DNA from: Lobosporangium transversale
Taxonomy: Eukaryota; Mortierellomycota; Mortierellomycetes; Mortierellales; Mortierellaceae
Length of the DNA stretch: 38,661 bases
NCBI RefSeq assembly: GCF_002105155.1
Contig: NW_019029080.1
Span: 1-38,661 of the forward strand
Reading direction: 5' to 3'
Shown: piece after piece, positions 7,826 through 17,260 of the stretch
How the letters are laid out: each line of letters opens with the position of its first letter
Numbering within the stretch: position 1 is the first letter of the stretch
Program-made: the position numbers and the translations under genes
The notes under the pieces: model-generated
What the model was told of the DNA's origin: nothing
Database searches by the model: none
The model's input: the letters and a program-made list of their open reading frames with translations, nothing else

Positions 7826-10397
7826 GGTCCTCACCACTGATACCTTAATTTCGAGTAACGGTGAGGATGCAGCTGAAGACCTTGAGCTAGGCTCCGAATT
7901 CTACAATCATGATGAAGCTAGCGACGTTGATACGGATCCTGAAGAGCACGACTGTGATGATGGTGGAGACTATTCTTCGGATGTGTCAGATTCCGAGCCA
8001 GAAATAGTGTGGGGGCCAGTTGAACCATCCGGTGAAGACAGCACCTCTGGGAATGCTCTCGCGCTATCTGAAAATAACGTAGAAGAAGTAGAGGATATAT
8101 CGAGATTGAGTCAAGATAAGGAGGCTCGTGCAATCAGTCTGGCTTCTACAATTGTGTCTGCGCAGCTACGAGAATACTCTTGGATTGAGTCGACGGTCCC
8201 AGAGGCTAAGATTAAGGATATTGTTGATGGCCTCAGGATTAAGAAACAGGACTACGATTATTTGCCGCACGTATTCTATGTGGACAAAAGGGACTTTGAA
8301 CTGTGGAAGGACCGAGATGGCAGCGATCACTTTTTTATTTGGAATAAAGGCAACTCTGAGATAAATGGTAGAAATGAAGACAATGAAGACTCTGAAATCA
8401 CCAACGACAATGATAGCAAAGGCAAACTGCGTTCATTTCAACTTTATTTCTGCCACTGTGCAGGCGCCCCACGCAAAAAAAAGATTACTGACCAAGATCA
8501 ACTACTTGAGAGGCCAGCCAAAAAAACTCGCAATGTTTATAAACCGACCAAGAAAGTAGGCTGTAAAGCCAGGCTAATTGTTCATGACGTAAAACCCGAT
8601 ATGGAAGAGTTCGCAAGTAGAGGAGAAAGGAACCAGCTGCGTGTGATATATTACTACAAGCACACTGGGCATACTCTTGCCAGTCTCGAGGACTTTCAGC
8701 ATCTCAGAGTGACAGAAGAAACAAAATCGCGAATTCGAAACCTTGTCCGTTTAGGTCTCTGTACAAGAAAGATTCTGACAAGGATAAACCTGACTGGTAG
8801 CCAGGCATTCTCGCGACACCAAAGAGGGTCTTTAGAGCGTGACCATGTCCTGAAGTATGAGGATGTGTACAATATTTATTATAAATATTCAAGTGGGCAG
8901 AGTCAGCTTGAAAAGAATGACTTAGTCTCGATGAGGCTGTGGATGGACAAACTAAAGGACAAGGGCTTCACTGTATTCACACTCGACTACCACATCATAA
9001 TAGACGGAGTGAATCATGCAAGATTTGCATATGGGTTTATGTCGCCGTTCCAGAAATCAGTTTATGGATCCAATTTTAAACACATTGGGCTAGATTCAAC
9101 ACATGGAACAAATCGCTCTAAACACGAGCTTTACACCATAATTGTGCGGAACCCACAAAGTCTGAGTGCTATCCCAGTTGCCTTCTTGCTTACGAACGAT
9201 CATAGCCATGTACCGTTGGCAAGATGGTTGACACATATCAGAGAAACCATTGGCTCACCTGAATACATCACCACTGATGATGCTCGAGCAGAATATAAAG
9301 CAATCCGATTGGCGTTTGGAGACTCAGCCACAGTTCATTTATGTCTATGGCATGTTATGAAAGCTTGGAGCACCAAGCTTCGAAGTGTTATCCGTGCAAC
9401 GCAAGACAAGGCTGCTAAGGAGTTGAGGGAAGAAGCGATGGGAGAGCTCCGTAGAATTTTGTTTGATCCAAACCGTACGCGAGCTGAGACTCTTATTTCA
9501 GAATTCGAGTTGAAATGGCAGGATCATAATGAGGGCAAAGTCTGGAATTATTTTAGGGAACGCTACCTCAGTGAAGACCGAAGGAGAAGGTGGATGAAAT
9601 GTTATCGTATGGGAAAGTTTTATGCTGGGATGGATACTAACAATTACGTCGAGTCCTGGCACAACCACCTTAAGTCGCACTTCTTACGAGGTTATACAAA
9701 CTGCAGAGGAGATAGATTGATTTATATCTTAACTCATGATGTAGATGAGTTTTACCAAATGATGGCAATGCAGACCGTGCGGCGCTATGGGCGACATTCA
9801 AAAGGCGAGAGAGATGACATTCACCAAAGAAAATTTCTAGATGGACTAGAAGACCTTCCACAGCGCATTGTTCACGAGCAGCAAGTGGGTGACCGAACCG
9901 TTTACTGTGTGCGCTCGTTCTTCGTATCTGGCGGATATTATTTCGTGGTTGCCATGAATCAAACTATCTCAAGATGTAACTGTCAGTACTTTATGTATTC
10001 TCAGCGCCCCTGCAGACATATGTATCTTTTGCATCAAGTTCATAAGGATAACCCAGACCCACCGCTCCACATCATACACGATGTCCTTGAGAGGGTCCCT
10101 GATAGACATGCTATGATCCAGAATTACCAAGATGGCCTGGAAGGGGATGTTAACCCAAGCATCAGTGATGCCCTGTTGGAGGTAGAGGATGCTGAAGCAG
10201 AGGAGGTTGCTGAGGCAGAGAGGATTGCTGATGCGGTTACTGAATCTTTGGAGATACTCAAAAAGGGCCTCCATGATTCAGATAGCATTGTGAGATGTCC
10301 CGACGCAGCAAGGGAGTTAAGTGATATGGTTGAACGGTATTTTTCTTTACAAAGAACGATAAATACATCTGGGAACCAAAAACGGCAGCGCCAATAA
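7747..10397 (+). CDS. MULE1 transposase (DDE, SWIM zinc finger), one intron
   Basis: Cut-and-paste transposase, expected to act in the nucleus on the MULE ends. Proposed model: ATG 7747-7749, intron 7750-7826 (GTATTT...TTATAG, 77 bp), exon 2 from 7827 in phase 0 to TAA 10395-10397, about 857 residues. The exon is open back to 7827, and the acidic stretch before 7983 (DCDDGGDYSSDVSDSE) is conserved in MULE2 and MULE4, so an internal start at 7983 (a GTG) is wrong. Domains: acidic N-terminus; WRKY/GCM1- or FAR1-like zinc region (FCHC, GCKARL, YKHTGH); MULE DDE domain with Asp in GLDSTHG (9089-9109), Asp in TTDDA and Glu in NYVESWH (about 9643-9662); SWIM zinc finger CNCQYFMYSQRPCRHM; C-terminus KRQRQ. 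No frameshift or internal stop. Confidence 0.85.
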
Positions 10398-11038
10398 AAA
10401 AAAAAATTTTTACATGTATATATTTGATTTAAAAACTATTCAATCCAATTCAATCAAAGAGAGCACAATCAAAATAGCCAATCAGAAATCAGGATTTCAT
10501 TTCTTTTTTTTTTTACAGAACGATGAAAAAAGAAAATCCATTCTCTGTTGATGGAGAATATCTACAAGACTGAAAATCATATATTTGGTAGGGAAGACCC
10601 ATCGGTACGATTTAAAAAAAAGTTGAAAAGATTCGGTTAAGTCTTCAGTAGGATACCTCCATTCAAAAACTTGTACATCGAAAATAATCAGGATTATGAT
10701 CATCTTCTTTCGTTCAAAAGTAATATTACTCTGTCAGTACTGGCGATACACATTGTAAAATATAGATTCAAGTAGCCAAAAGCTATATCTATAAGTCGTA
10801 TATATGCACTCCAAGGAACCAGCAATGCGGTTGTCAACAAAAATGGCCATTGAATTCTCTAAATAGAGTAATATCTGGAATTTATAGTCTCTCCTTCATC
10901 TTTAAACAGCAAGGATTGTTATTTTTGTAAACTAAGTCGCTGTAAAAGTGCCACAGTTGGATTCAGCATTGACATGTCCTTTTAACCTGAAAATATGGTG
11001 AAGTTTGAAGGTTTTATCATAGAGATCTACTTTTTTTA
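10398..11038. other. MULE1 internal non-coding stretch
   Basis: AT-rich, follows the transposase stop. The longest ORF is a 68-codon minus-strand frame at 10497-10703 with no recognisable motif. I see no gene here. Confidence 0.5.
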
Positions 11039-11070
11039 CTAGTTTCAACGAAACATTTTTTTAGACAAGT

Positions 11071-11593
11071 TGTCAAGGACTGACAGGACGAGTGCAAGAG
11101 AAGGTAAGTGATTTAGGAACAAGAATGAACTTAGGAGATTCAAGAATAGTTTTATTGCAGACTGAGGTTTACTATGTTACAGATCTATCATATTTATACT
11201 TGTTTGACTGAAGCGGAGACGCGCTTCAAGAACTCTAAATAAAGCTTACTCAAATATTTCCTAAGGACTTTTACCATATGCGGAACTTCAAGTGTTGAGT
11301 TAACTTAATACACAGGATCCGAGGAAGATATCTGGTGCAATCTTATTTCAAGGTTCCTTGGCACTATAAGCCTTGGTTATTGGTTTATAGCTCTTCTAGA
11401 ATCCTTGGAGCTATTCACGGAGCTAGAAAACTAGGAGACGCGACTTGGCTTGACAGGCAAACTATGCATGGAGGAATGAGTGAAGGAAATGAGCGGAACA
11501 AATTAATCAAGCACACGTGATCTTTTTCAGATTCGAATCAGACAAAAGTCATTCATCAATTCATGAGCTAGACATTGCTTGCTGTTCGTGACA
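11071..11593 (-). mobile_element. Solo LTR of gypsy1 family in R1
   Basis: 523 bases, TG...CA, near-identical to the gypsy1 3' LTR. Flanked by a perfect 5-bp duplication CAAGT (11066-11070 and 11594-11598). The empty site is preserved in the inverted R1 copy around 3920-3930. This is the product expected from LTR-LTR recombination of a full insertion. Confidence 0.95.
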
Positions 11594-11598
11594 CAAGT

Positions 11599-11877
11599 GT
11601 CTACCAAGCTATACTTGGTTTCCAAAGTCAGTTTATATGTCACTACGGATACTCAATTTCTTCAGAAACTTCAATTGCTACCCTAGATCGCTTTATATTA
11701 GTGTCTTTTGTCATTATCCAAAGTTTGGTTTGGATTGAGATTCATTTGAATGACTTTTACATATGAGAACTGGTTTTCCCATATGATTATGGACTTAGAG
11801 ACAGGTTAGATTGAACTTCCATGTATATTTCGGCTCACATGACCCACATGGCCCACATGACTTGTATGGAAATAACT
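11599..11877 (+). repeat. Repeat R1, right part of LTR-split copy
   Basis: Reverse complement of about 3645-3923. With 11039-11070 it forms one R1 copy. A 63-codon frame at 11575-11766 crosses the LTR border and is not a gene. Confidence 0.75.
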
Positions 11878-11929
11878 TTTATTTTTTATTTAAGGGCGTC
11901 TCATATTTGGCCAACTTGAGTATCTAAGG

Positions 11930-12087
11930 GGACTCCATCGTCTATGGTTCTGAAAAAGTATATAAAGTGAAAGCAAGGCTGATGAGATAGAAAATTATCG
12001 AAAGCAACTGCTCCCATAGCTTCACTTTTCTGTCTTCCTCTCTTGCTCCTTCCACTTTTACCTTCTTTTTCTCCCCTTCAAAAAGAA
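11930..12087 (+). mobile_element. Diverged PLE end (relic) next to the MULE1 right TIR
   Basis: Alignable by eye to the PLE ends at about 858-960: TATATAAAG instead of TATAAAAAG, then CAAGGCTGATGAGA, ATCGAAA, CTCCC, and a C/T-rich tail ending TTCAAAAAG. It carries its own hammerhead. It ends where the MULE1 right inverted repeat starts (12088). No reverse transcriptase remains. Confidence 0.7.
11964..12028 (+). ncRNA. Diverged hammerhead ribozyme with compensatory changes
   Basis: Core: CTGATGA (11979-11985), GAAA (12000-12003), UC before the cleavage site at C12013. Stem II is GATA/TATC (11986-11989 with 11996-11999), stem III GCA-AC-TGC (12004-12011), stem I AAAGTGAA with TTCACTTT (11964-11971 with 12021-12028) plus GC/GC and GG/CC inner pairs. 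All three stems differ in sequence from the 875-933 ribozyme but still pair. Confidence 0.82.
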
Positions 12088-12526
12088 ATAATTTGCATCA
12101 AGAAAAATAATTAATTATAAGCTAATCGAAATAGCTAGCATGTTCGTGATATTTATAAATACCATTGTGGACGGCTAATATTATCTATCTCAGAGAGAAG
12201 GAAGGCAGAGAGTTAGAAATGAAGTAGGCTAATTTGAATTTACGCGTTATTTTTTTTTTTTCTTTTTTTTAAAAAAAATAAAAAGGTTACCTGGGACAGG
12301 AGATGGACTACAGAAACACGAAAAGGGCCTGAATGGAGTCTGCAGGAGAGCGATCCTGACATAAATAAAATAGTAATGAGCGATGGAATAGGATTAGATG
12401 GCGATTGTGATTCGGAAGAAGCAACTGGCAGAAAAGGGTGGATTTAGCAAATAGCCTACTACGTCACCTCATTATAAATTCTAACAAAAAAATACCACTA
12501 CGCAACTTGAGTATTTAAGGGAATTC
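12088..12526 (-). repeat. MULE1 right terminal inverted repeat
   Basis: Mirror copy of the left repeat, so it also holds an inward-facing copy of the ATG|GTATTT start site. There is no second gene for it to serve in this element: minus-strand frames between 10398 and 12087 are all short. Confidence 0.85.
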
Positions 12527-13830
12527 ACTTTTTTTGTGTACATATAAAAAATGTTATTCTAATCAAGATGGAAAACATGGGCGTGGAACATGTGGACAAT
12601 TTTGGAAGCCACTGTAGCAGCATGAATAACGATATACCTTTTTGTACACATATAGGCATATCTTAGCGACATATGCTCAAAAATATTTACGAGTCCCCTT
12701 AGATCTGAGACTAGAGGAAATAAATGTTTGCTTTTGAACTTAAAATTGTTTAATTCCATTACATATCACATGACAATAAATTATTTTTTGAGCATATTTC
12801 GTTAAGATGTATTTATGTAAATGAAAAGATATGTAGATATCCATAGTGCTATAGGTAAAGTCGCTCGTTTCAGACCCGATTGGGTTATATCGACATGGGG
12901 CCGGTAGCTGGTACTGGAGCGCAACTTTTAAGAGATGGTTTTACGTTTTCTGGCGAAAGTTAATATCCGTAGTTAAGTGATAAATGCAACAAGACAGAGT
13001 ATGTGACCAATCTAGACAACCATTTCAAAATTAGTTTTGTAAAAGTTGGCAAAGACGATGGAGCGCAACACAGATATACCCAAAAGCAATGGAACCATCA
13101 GGATATATGTATTTTTCAATTTGGAATCCAACGGTGGTAAATTCACTACTAGTTACATAGTCAGAAAAAATAGTTTTCTTAAAGGAAAAGCGAGAAGGTC
13201 GAGGAAAAAAGCAATTTTTTGATATTCTATGCTCATTTACTCAAGAACCGCTGAATGGAATACCGAAAAGCAAGGCTCATATCATAGCTGTAGGCTAGGG
13301 GAACTGTTATCTGCTTTGGCTAGTCTCTATCTCTCAAGATTCTGACGCAATGGTCCATTGAGTGTGTTAAAAATGGGATAATCTTAGTTTTTTCTTTGTT
13401 TGACATACTTTACACAGGTGCTACTCCATGGATACTAAATGGATCTCCTTAAGAATAGTTTTAAATCAAAGCTAATAAGCTCTTTCATTGGCCGTGCCGA
13501 GAGCGGCTGCTTCCTAGCAATCTAGCAGGAGCTACTCATGCTTAAAGCCTGCCCAGTCTTTAAAATCACCCAGCTTTGTCACAATTTTGGGTGCTATCTC
13601 TATAATACTGAACGGATCCTTTCCATTCTTATTATATCTGGTGCGCATCGCTGTCCTCTATTGTACATTTCATCGGCATGGTGCCATCTTCCCTAGAAGG
13701 ATAGTTATAAGCATTCTAGTAGCTTCAATGATGGTTGCGTGTGAAATTTGGGTGAGATTTTGTGGGAGAAACCTTAATTTGGCTTGAATTTTTCTTTTGC
13801 ATTCTTTTTTTTTATTAAAGAAACTTAAAT
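12527..13830. other. Region between MULE1 and MULE2 with no recognised gene
   Basis: The only frames over 60 codons (12559-12759 minus, 13587-13787 plus) have no motif and no coding-like bias that I can see. The MULE2 3' end must lie here, but I could not find a matching inverted repeat. Confidence 0.5.
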
Positions 13831-15287
13831 CTAATAACACTGCCGTTGCCGTTTCTTAGTTCCGGATGTATTGGGGATTTTTGGCACGGTATCTAGCGTA
13901 TTTACTACATGCTTCAACTTCCCTATGGTCTCTTCCGACCGCTTATTTACAATATCAGAGCTCTGAAGAAACTTTTTAATCAACTCAAGCATATGCATAC
14001 ATGGACGGCGCCTACTTATAAAGAATAGGTAATTACATCCTGTGATGATATTGTTTTCATCGACTTTCACGTTATATATACCATGCCCAGTTGTAGGCGA
14101 GACAACGCAATAATACCCTTCAACATAAATGACCAGGCCTTGGAGCTCCTCAATAGTTTTGTTGTCTAGGCATCTTTCTTGCAAGATATCTATCTTCTCG
14201 CCTTTGGAATGCCAGCCATAACGGACTACACTGCGCATTGCTAATGCCTGATAGAAGTCATCCACATCATGGCTTAGGAGATAGATCAGCCTGTCGCCTC
14301 GGCAGTTAGTATGGCCTCGTAGAAAATGGGACTTGAGGTGGTTGTGCCAAGATTCCACATAATTATTGGTATCCATACCAGCATAGAATTTACCAACACG
14401 GTATGACTTCATCCATCGTTGTCTACGTCCTTCGATGAAGTATCGGTTTTTGAGGTACTTCCAAAGTTTCCCTTCATTGTGCTCCGACCATTTCTTTTCG
14501 AATTCAACTATCTTCTCACCGGCAGTTTGGGAAGATGGATCATAAAGGATCGAGCGGAGCTCATTCATTGCGGATTGTCGAAGCTCCTTGCTTTGATTCT
14601 TATCGGCACCTCGGATTATGGTTGAGAACTTACGGGCCCAGGATTTCATTACATGCCATAGACACAAATGAACAGTTACATCATTTCCAAATGCTTTACG
14701 GATGGCCTGGTATTCCACTTGAGCGTCATCAGTGGTAATGAATTCTAGGGCGCCAACCATATTCTTAATATGAATGAGCCAATGCTTCAGCGAGCGGTGC
14801 GAATGATCATTGGTGAGTAGGAAAGCGACAGGGATGGCGCTCATCCGCAATGGGTCCTGGATTATTATTGTGAATAGCTCAAATTTGTAACGGTTCGTTC
14901 CATGTGTCGAGTCCAGACCAATGCATTTAAAATTCGAGCTGTATACTGATCGAATCCATAGGCGAATTTGTGAATTGCTTGTCCACTATCTCGGTGAACT
15001 GCCTTGTGAAAACGGTAAAGTGCTTCTCTTGCTGCAGCTTTGACATCCAGAGCCTCATCGAATTCATGTCGTTGTCTGATAGTTTTGTCAGGGCAGAAAT
15101 GTGCGTATAATAAATATTATAAACGTCCTCATATGTAAGGACATCGTCACGCTGTAAACGCCCTTGTTTGTGGCGAGTATATGCCTGAGGCCCAGTCAAA
15201 TTGATCTTGGCAATTATTCTCCTAGTACACAAGCCAAGACGAACCAAGTTTCGAACCCGTGCTTTTGTTGATTCCGTCAAGTTGAGA
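13831..15287 (-). pseudogene. MULE2 transposase, C-terminal part
   Basis: Residues align with MULE1 from the NLVRLGLCTR motif through the DDE domain (TTDDAQVEY, NYVESWHNHLKSHFLRG) to the shared C-terminus NTSGTKKRQRQ. It is broken: there are indels around 14927-15000, where the region equivalent to FAYGF...YGSNFKHIG changes frame and lacks several residues, and the first catalytic Asp (GLDSTHG) is read in a frame different from the upstream segment. The SWIM zinc finger has lost its second Cys (GCNY instead of CNC). The part upstream of 15287 continues at 27340 beyond the hAT element. Confidence 0.85.
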
Positions 15288-15302
15288 CAGTGCTCCTAAT
15301 CG

Positions 15303-15530
15303 GTACATTCGATTCAATACACCTTCGAACCGAAATCGAATTGACCAAGGTAAGGTTCATATCGAATCGAAACCGAATGAATATATATTGTCGAAACCGA
15401 ATCGAATGTATCGAATATTCGATGCATTCGGTAAACCGAATCATTCGGTGCCTCGATTGTACCGATTCAATTCATTTGATATACCGAATCATTCGGTACA
15501 TTGATATACCGATTAAAATTTTTATAAATT
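15303..15530 (+). repeat. hAT left subterminal repeats
   Basis: Many short copies of CATTCGGTA, ACCGAATCATTCGGT and CGAATCGAA in both directions. The right end (about 27056-27316) has the same words. Such clustered subterminal motifs are the known transposase-binding arrangement in hAT elements. Confidence 0.7.
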
Positions 15531-15820
15531 TTTTCTCACGGCACTCTTAATCAAAATGTGGATTTAAATCGTGGATTAAGAAAAATATTACCATGAAGAT
15601 AAGGTTAAAACACATGTTTATAGAAAATAAAGCCTAACAACGAGTGCGAGATGTCTGGTGCGTTATACTTAAATACTCAACTGCGGCATCAGGACAACAA
15701 ATGTGTTTGCATTCGCTTCATTTCGCCTCCTTTCCTTTCCTTTTCCTTTTTTTTTTTTTTTTTTTTTCTCTCTTTTCCTTTTCATGCATTATCTCAATTC
15801 AGCCCAAAACATCTCTTAAA

Positions 15821-15937
15821 ATGAGTAAACGAAGTCTCGAATTATCGAGGAGGAAGAAGAAGAAGTATATATTGATTACATTTGCCATATTACTTTGTAT
15901 TAAGAAAAGAAGGAAAAAACTTAACCTTAATGTTTAA
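15821..15937 (+). other. Small ORF (38 aa) in hAT 5' region, unknown
   Basis: ATG to TAA encodes a basic-hydrophobic-basic peptide (RRKKKKYILITFAILLC then KKRRKK). It looks like a short membrane-type segment or a severed N-terminus of another protein. It lies upstream of the hAT start codon at 16003 in a T-rich leader with a run of about 23 T. Function unknown. Confidence 0.3.
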
Positions 15938-16028
15938 ATTAATACCTCCATTGCAATTTTATCATACATGAACTTAAGGTTTATGACGTTGGTAACACTT
16001 CTATGTCTGCCAGCTTTGACGCACCTGA

Positions 16029-16241
16029 TGTAAATAGTAACAATCAAAGGTGATCTTAGGTGGAATCGAAGGTCAAAGGATACTTTATTTGGCTATAACG
16101 TAGTGAACTATTTATACTGATAATTAATAGGGTTGGGGCTTGGTGTCTTGGCACTTGGGCTTGGCGTCTTGGCGCCTGGGGTGCGCGTGATAGTTGAGCC
16201 CTCCTCAAAGGTTTGAGTCAGTATTGTATAACACGTTTGCA
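16029..16241 (-). repeat. gypsy2 3' LTR
   Basis: TG...CA ends. Minus-strand TATAAATA at 16116-16109 and AATAAA at 16089-16084. The purine tract GGGAAGGA (minus strand, about 16250-16242) directly precedes it as the likely plus-strand primer. Confidence 0.92.
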
Positions 16242-16533
16242 TCCTTCCCGTCAAAAATGAAGGAGATCATAAATCGAAGAAGAAAAGAGAAAAAAAAAAA
16301 TTGATGGAAATAAAGAAAACGAAGAGAAGAGAGGAGAAATAAATAAAATAATAAATAAAATAAAAAAAAAATTGATGTGGTGATGTCTGATTGGTTAAAA
16401 TTACTGGTCATGCGGTTCATGCAGATCATGTGGATGAGGATGGGTGAATGAGTGGCGATGGAGTTGGTGAGTTCGTGTTGCATTCTTTCCTCATTCCTCT
16501 TTGCTTATTTCAAAAAAAAGGAAAAAAGTCTCC
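16242..16533. other. gypsy2 3' spacer next to LTR
   Basis: Purine/A-rich on the plus strand with runs such as 16284-16300 and 16361-16371. Apart from the polypurine tract at the LTR border I see no gene or site. It would be the 3' untranslated part of the antisense ORF's region or a leader for that ORF. Confidence 0.45.
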
Positions 16534-17181
16534 ATGATGTCTTCACGCAAGGCTTCTCATCCAATGCCACCGCGTAAAGGTCGTGCTCCTTCTGGTGGCG
16601 TGTTTTCTGAAGTTGTATTGACACAGCGGTCGGCGGTACCAAGCTCCCAGGGTTCTTCAGATGACCCTGACGCCACACAGCCTTATTCTGTGCCTCAGGA
16701 GGAAGAGCTAGATACGAGGTTGGAATTGTCTCCACGTCTTTCACCTGTAATCTTGGGGCGGATGCTACCGAAGGAGGAGTATCCTGAGGTGGGCGATTCG
16801 CCAACTGTGAGGGAAGCCAGAGATCATGTGGAGTCGAGTACTTCAGCGACGTCGGGAGTGGAGGGGGCTGGGGTCCGTTTGGCTTCTGTAAGTTCGACGA
16901 GTGACAATGCACAGTGGGAAGCTGTTGATGGAGAGGATGGTCCTGAGGAGCCGGAGAGGCGACGGAAGAGGAGTCGTCATGAGGGACCGAGACTGTCGAT
17001 GATAAGAGAGTGTTCTTCGCTGATAGCGTTTGAGTTTCGTGCATTGCAGACCCAGGATGTGAGTGTAGAAGAGCGAGCATGGGAACGTCGTCGATTGATG
17101 GAGGAAATGGCGGTTGTTACCATGCTGGAGTGGGCAGAGAAGGGAGGTAAAAGGAAGAGAGGAAGAGAGGAAAGGAGATAG
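16534..17181 (+). CDS. Antisense ORF between gypsy2 pol and 3' LTR (215 aa, unknown)
   Basis: The frame runs from ATG 16534 to TAG 17179-17181 on the strand opposite to gag-pol. The product is Ser/Pro-rich and acidic in the middle, has a basic cluster that could be a nuclear signal (EEPERRRKRSRHEGP) and a Glu/Arg-rich likely helical end (SVEERAWERRRLMEEMA). Codons look protein-like, with acid and base residues in blocks and G/C-variable third positions. The overlapping minus-strand frame (17080-16505) is low-complexity Pro/Ser/His and less convincing. Antisense extra ORFs in this position are known in some plant Ty3/gypsy elements; I do not recognise this protein. It would need a promoter in or near the 3' LTR. 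Confidence 0.55.
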   Translation: MMSSRKASHPMPPRKGRAPSGGVFSEVVLTQRSAVPSSQGSSDDPDATQPYSVPQEEELDTRLELSPRLSPVILGRMLPKEEYPEVGDSPTVREARDHVESSTSATSGVEGAGVRLASVSSTSDNAQWEAVDGEDGPEEPERRRKRSRHEGPRLSMIRECSSLIAFEFRALQTQDVSVEERAWERRRLMEEMAVVTMLEWAEKGGKRKRGREERR

Positions 17182-17260
17182 TAAAAGAAGAAAGGAAGAG
17201 AGAAAAGAAAAAAAAAGAAGAAAAATAAAAAAAAAGAAACAGAGAAAAATAATTTTGGTG

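Larger units (their letters stand above)
7387..12526 (+). mobile_element. MULE1, Mutator-like transposon with long terminal inverted repeats
   Basis: A 439-bp inverted repeat at each end (7387-7825 and 12088-12526) encloses a full-length MULE transposase gene. The tips read GAATTCCCTTAAATACTCAAG inward; the other MULE-family copies also start GAATTCCC (28588 inward, 34873 inward). No target duplication can be seen because the left flank was replaced by a PLE fragment. Inside, 3' of the gene, lie R1 with a solo LTR and a PLE relic. Confidence 0.82.

Noticed and set aside
15660-15690. Possible extra MULE tip (CTTAAATACTCAA)
   Set aside because: Short match only, no GAATTC before it and no partner repeat; lies inside the hAT leader.
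16505-17080. 191-codon minus-strand frame in gypsy2 after pol
   Set aside because: Low-complexity Pro/Ser/His product; the opposite strand frame has better protein character.
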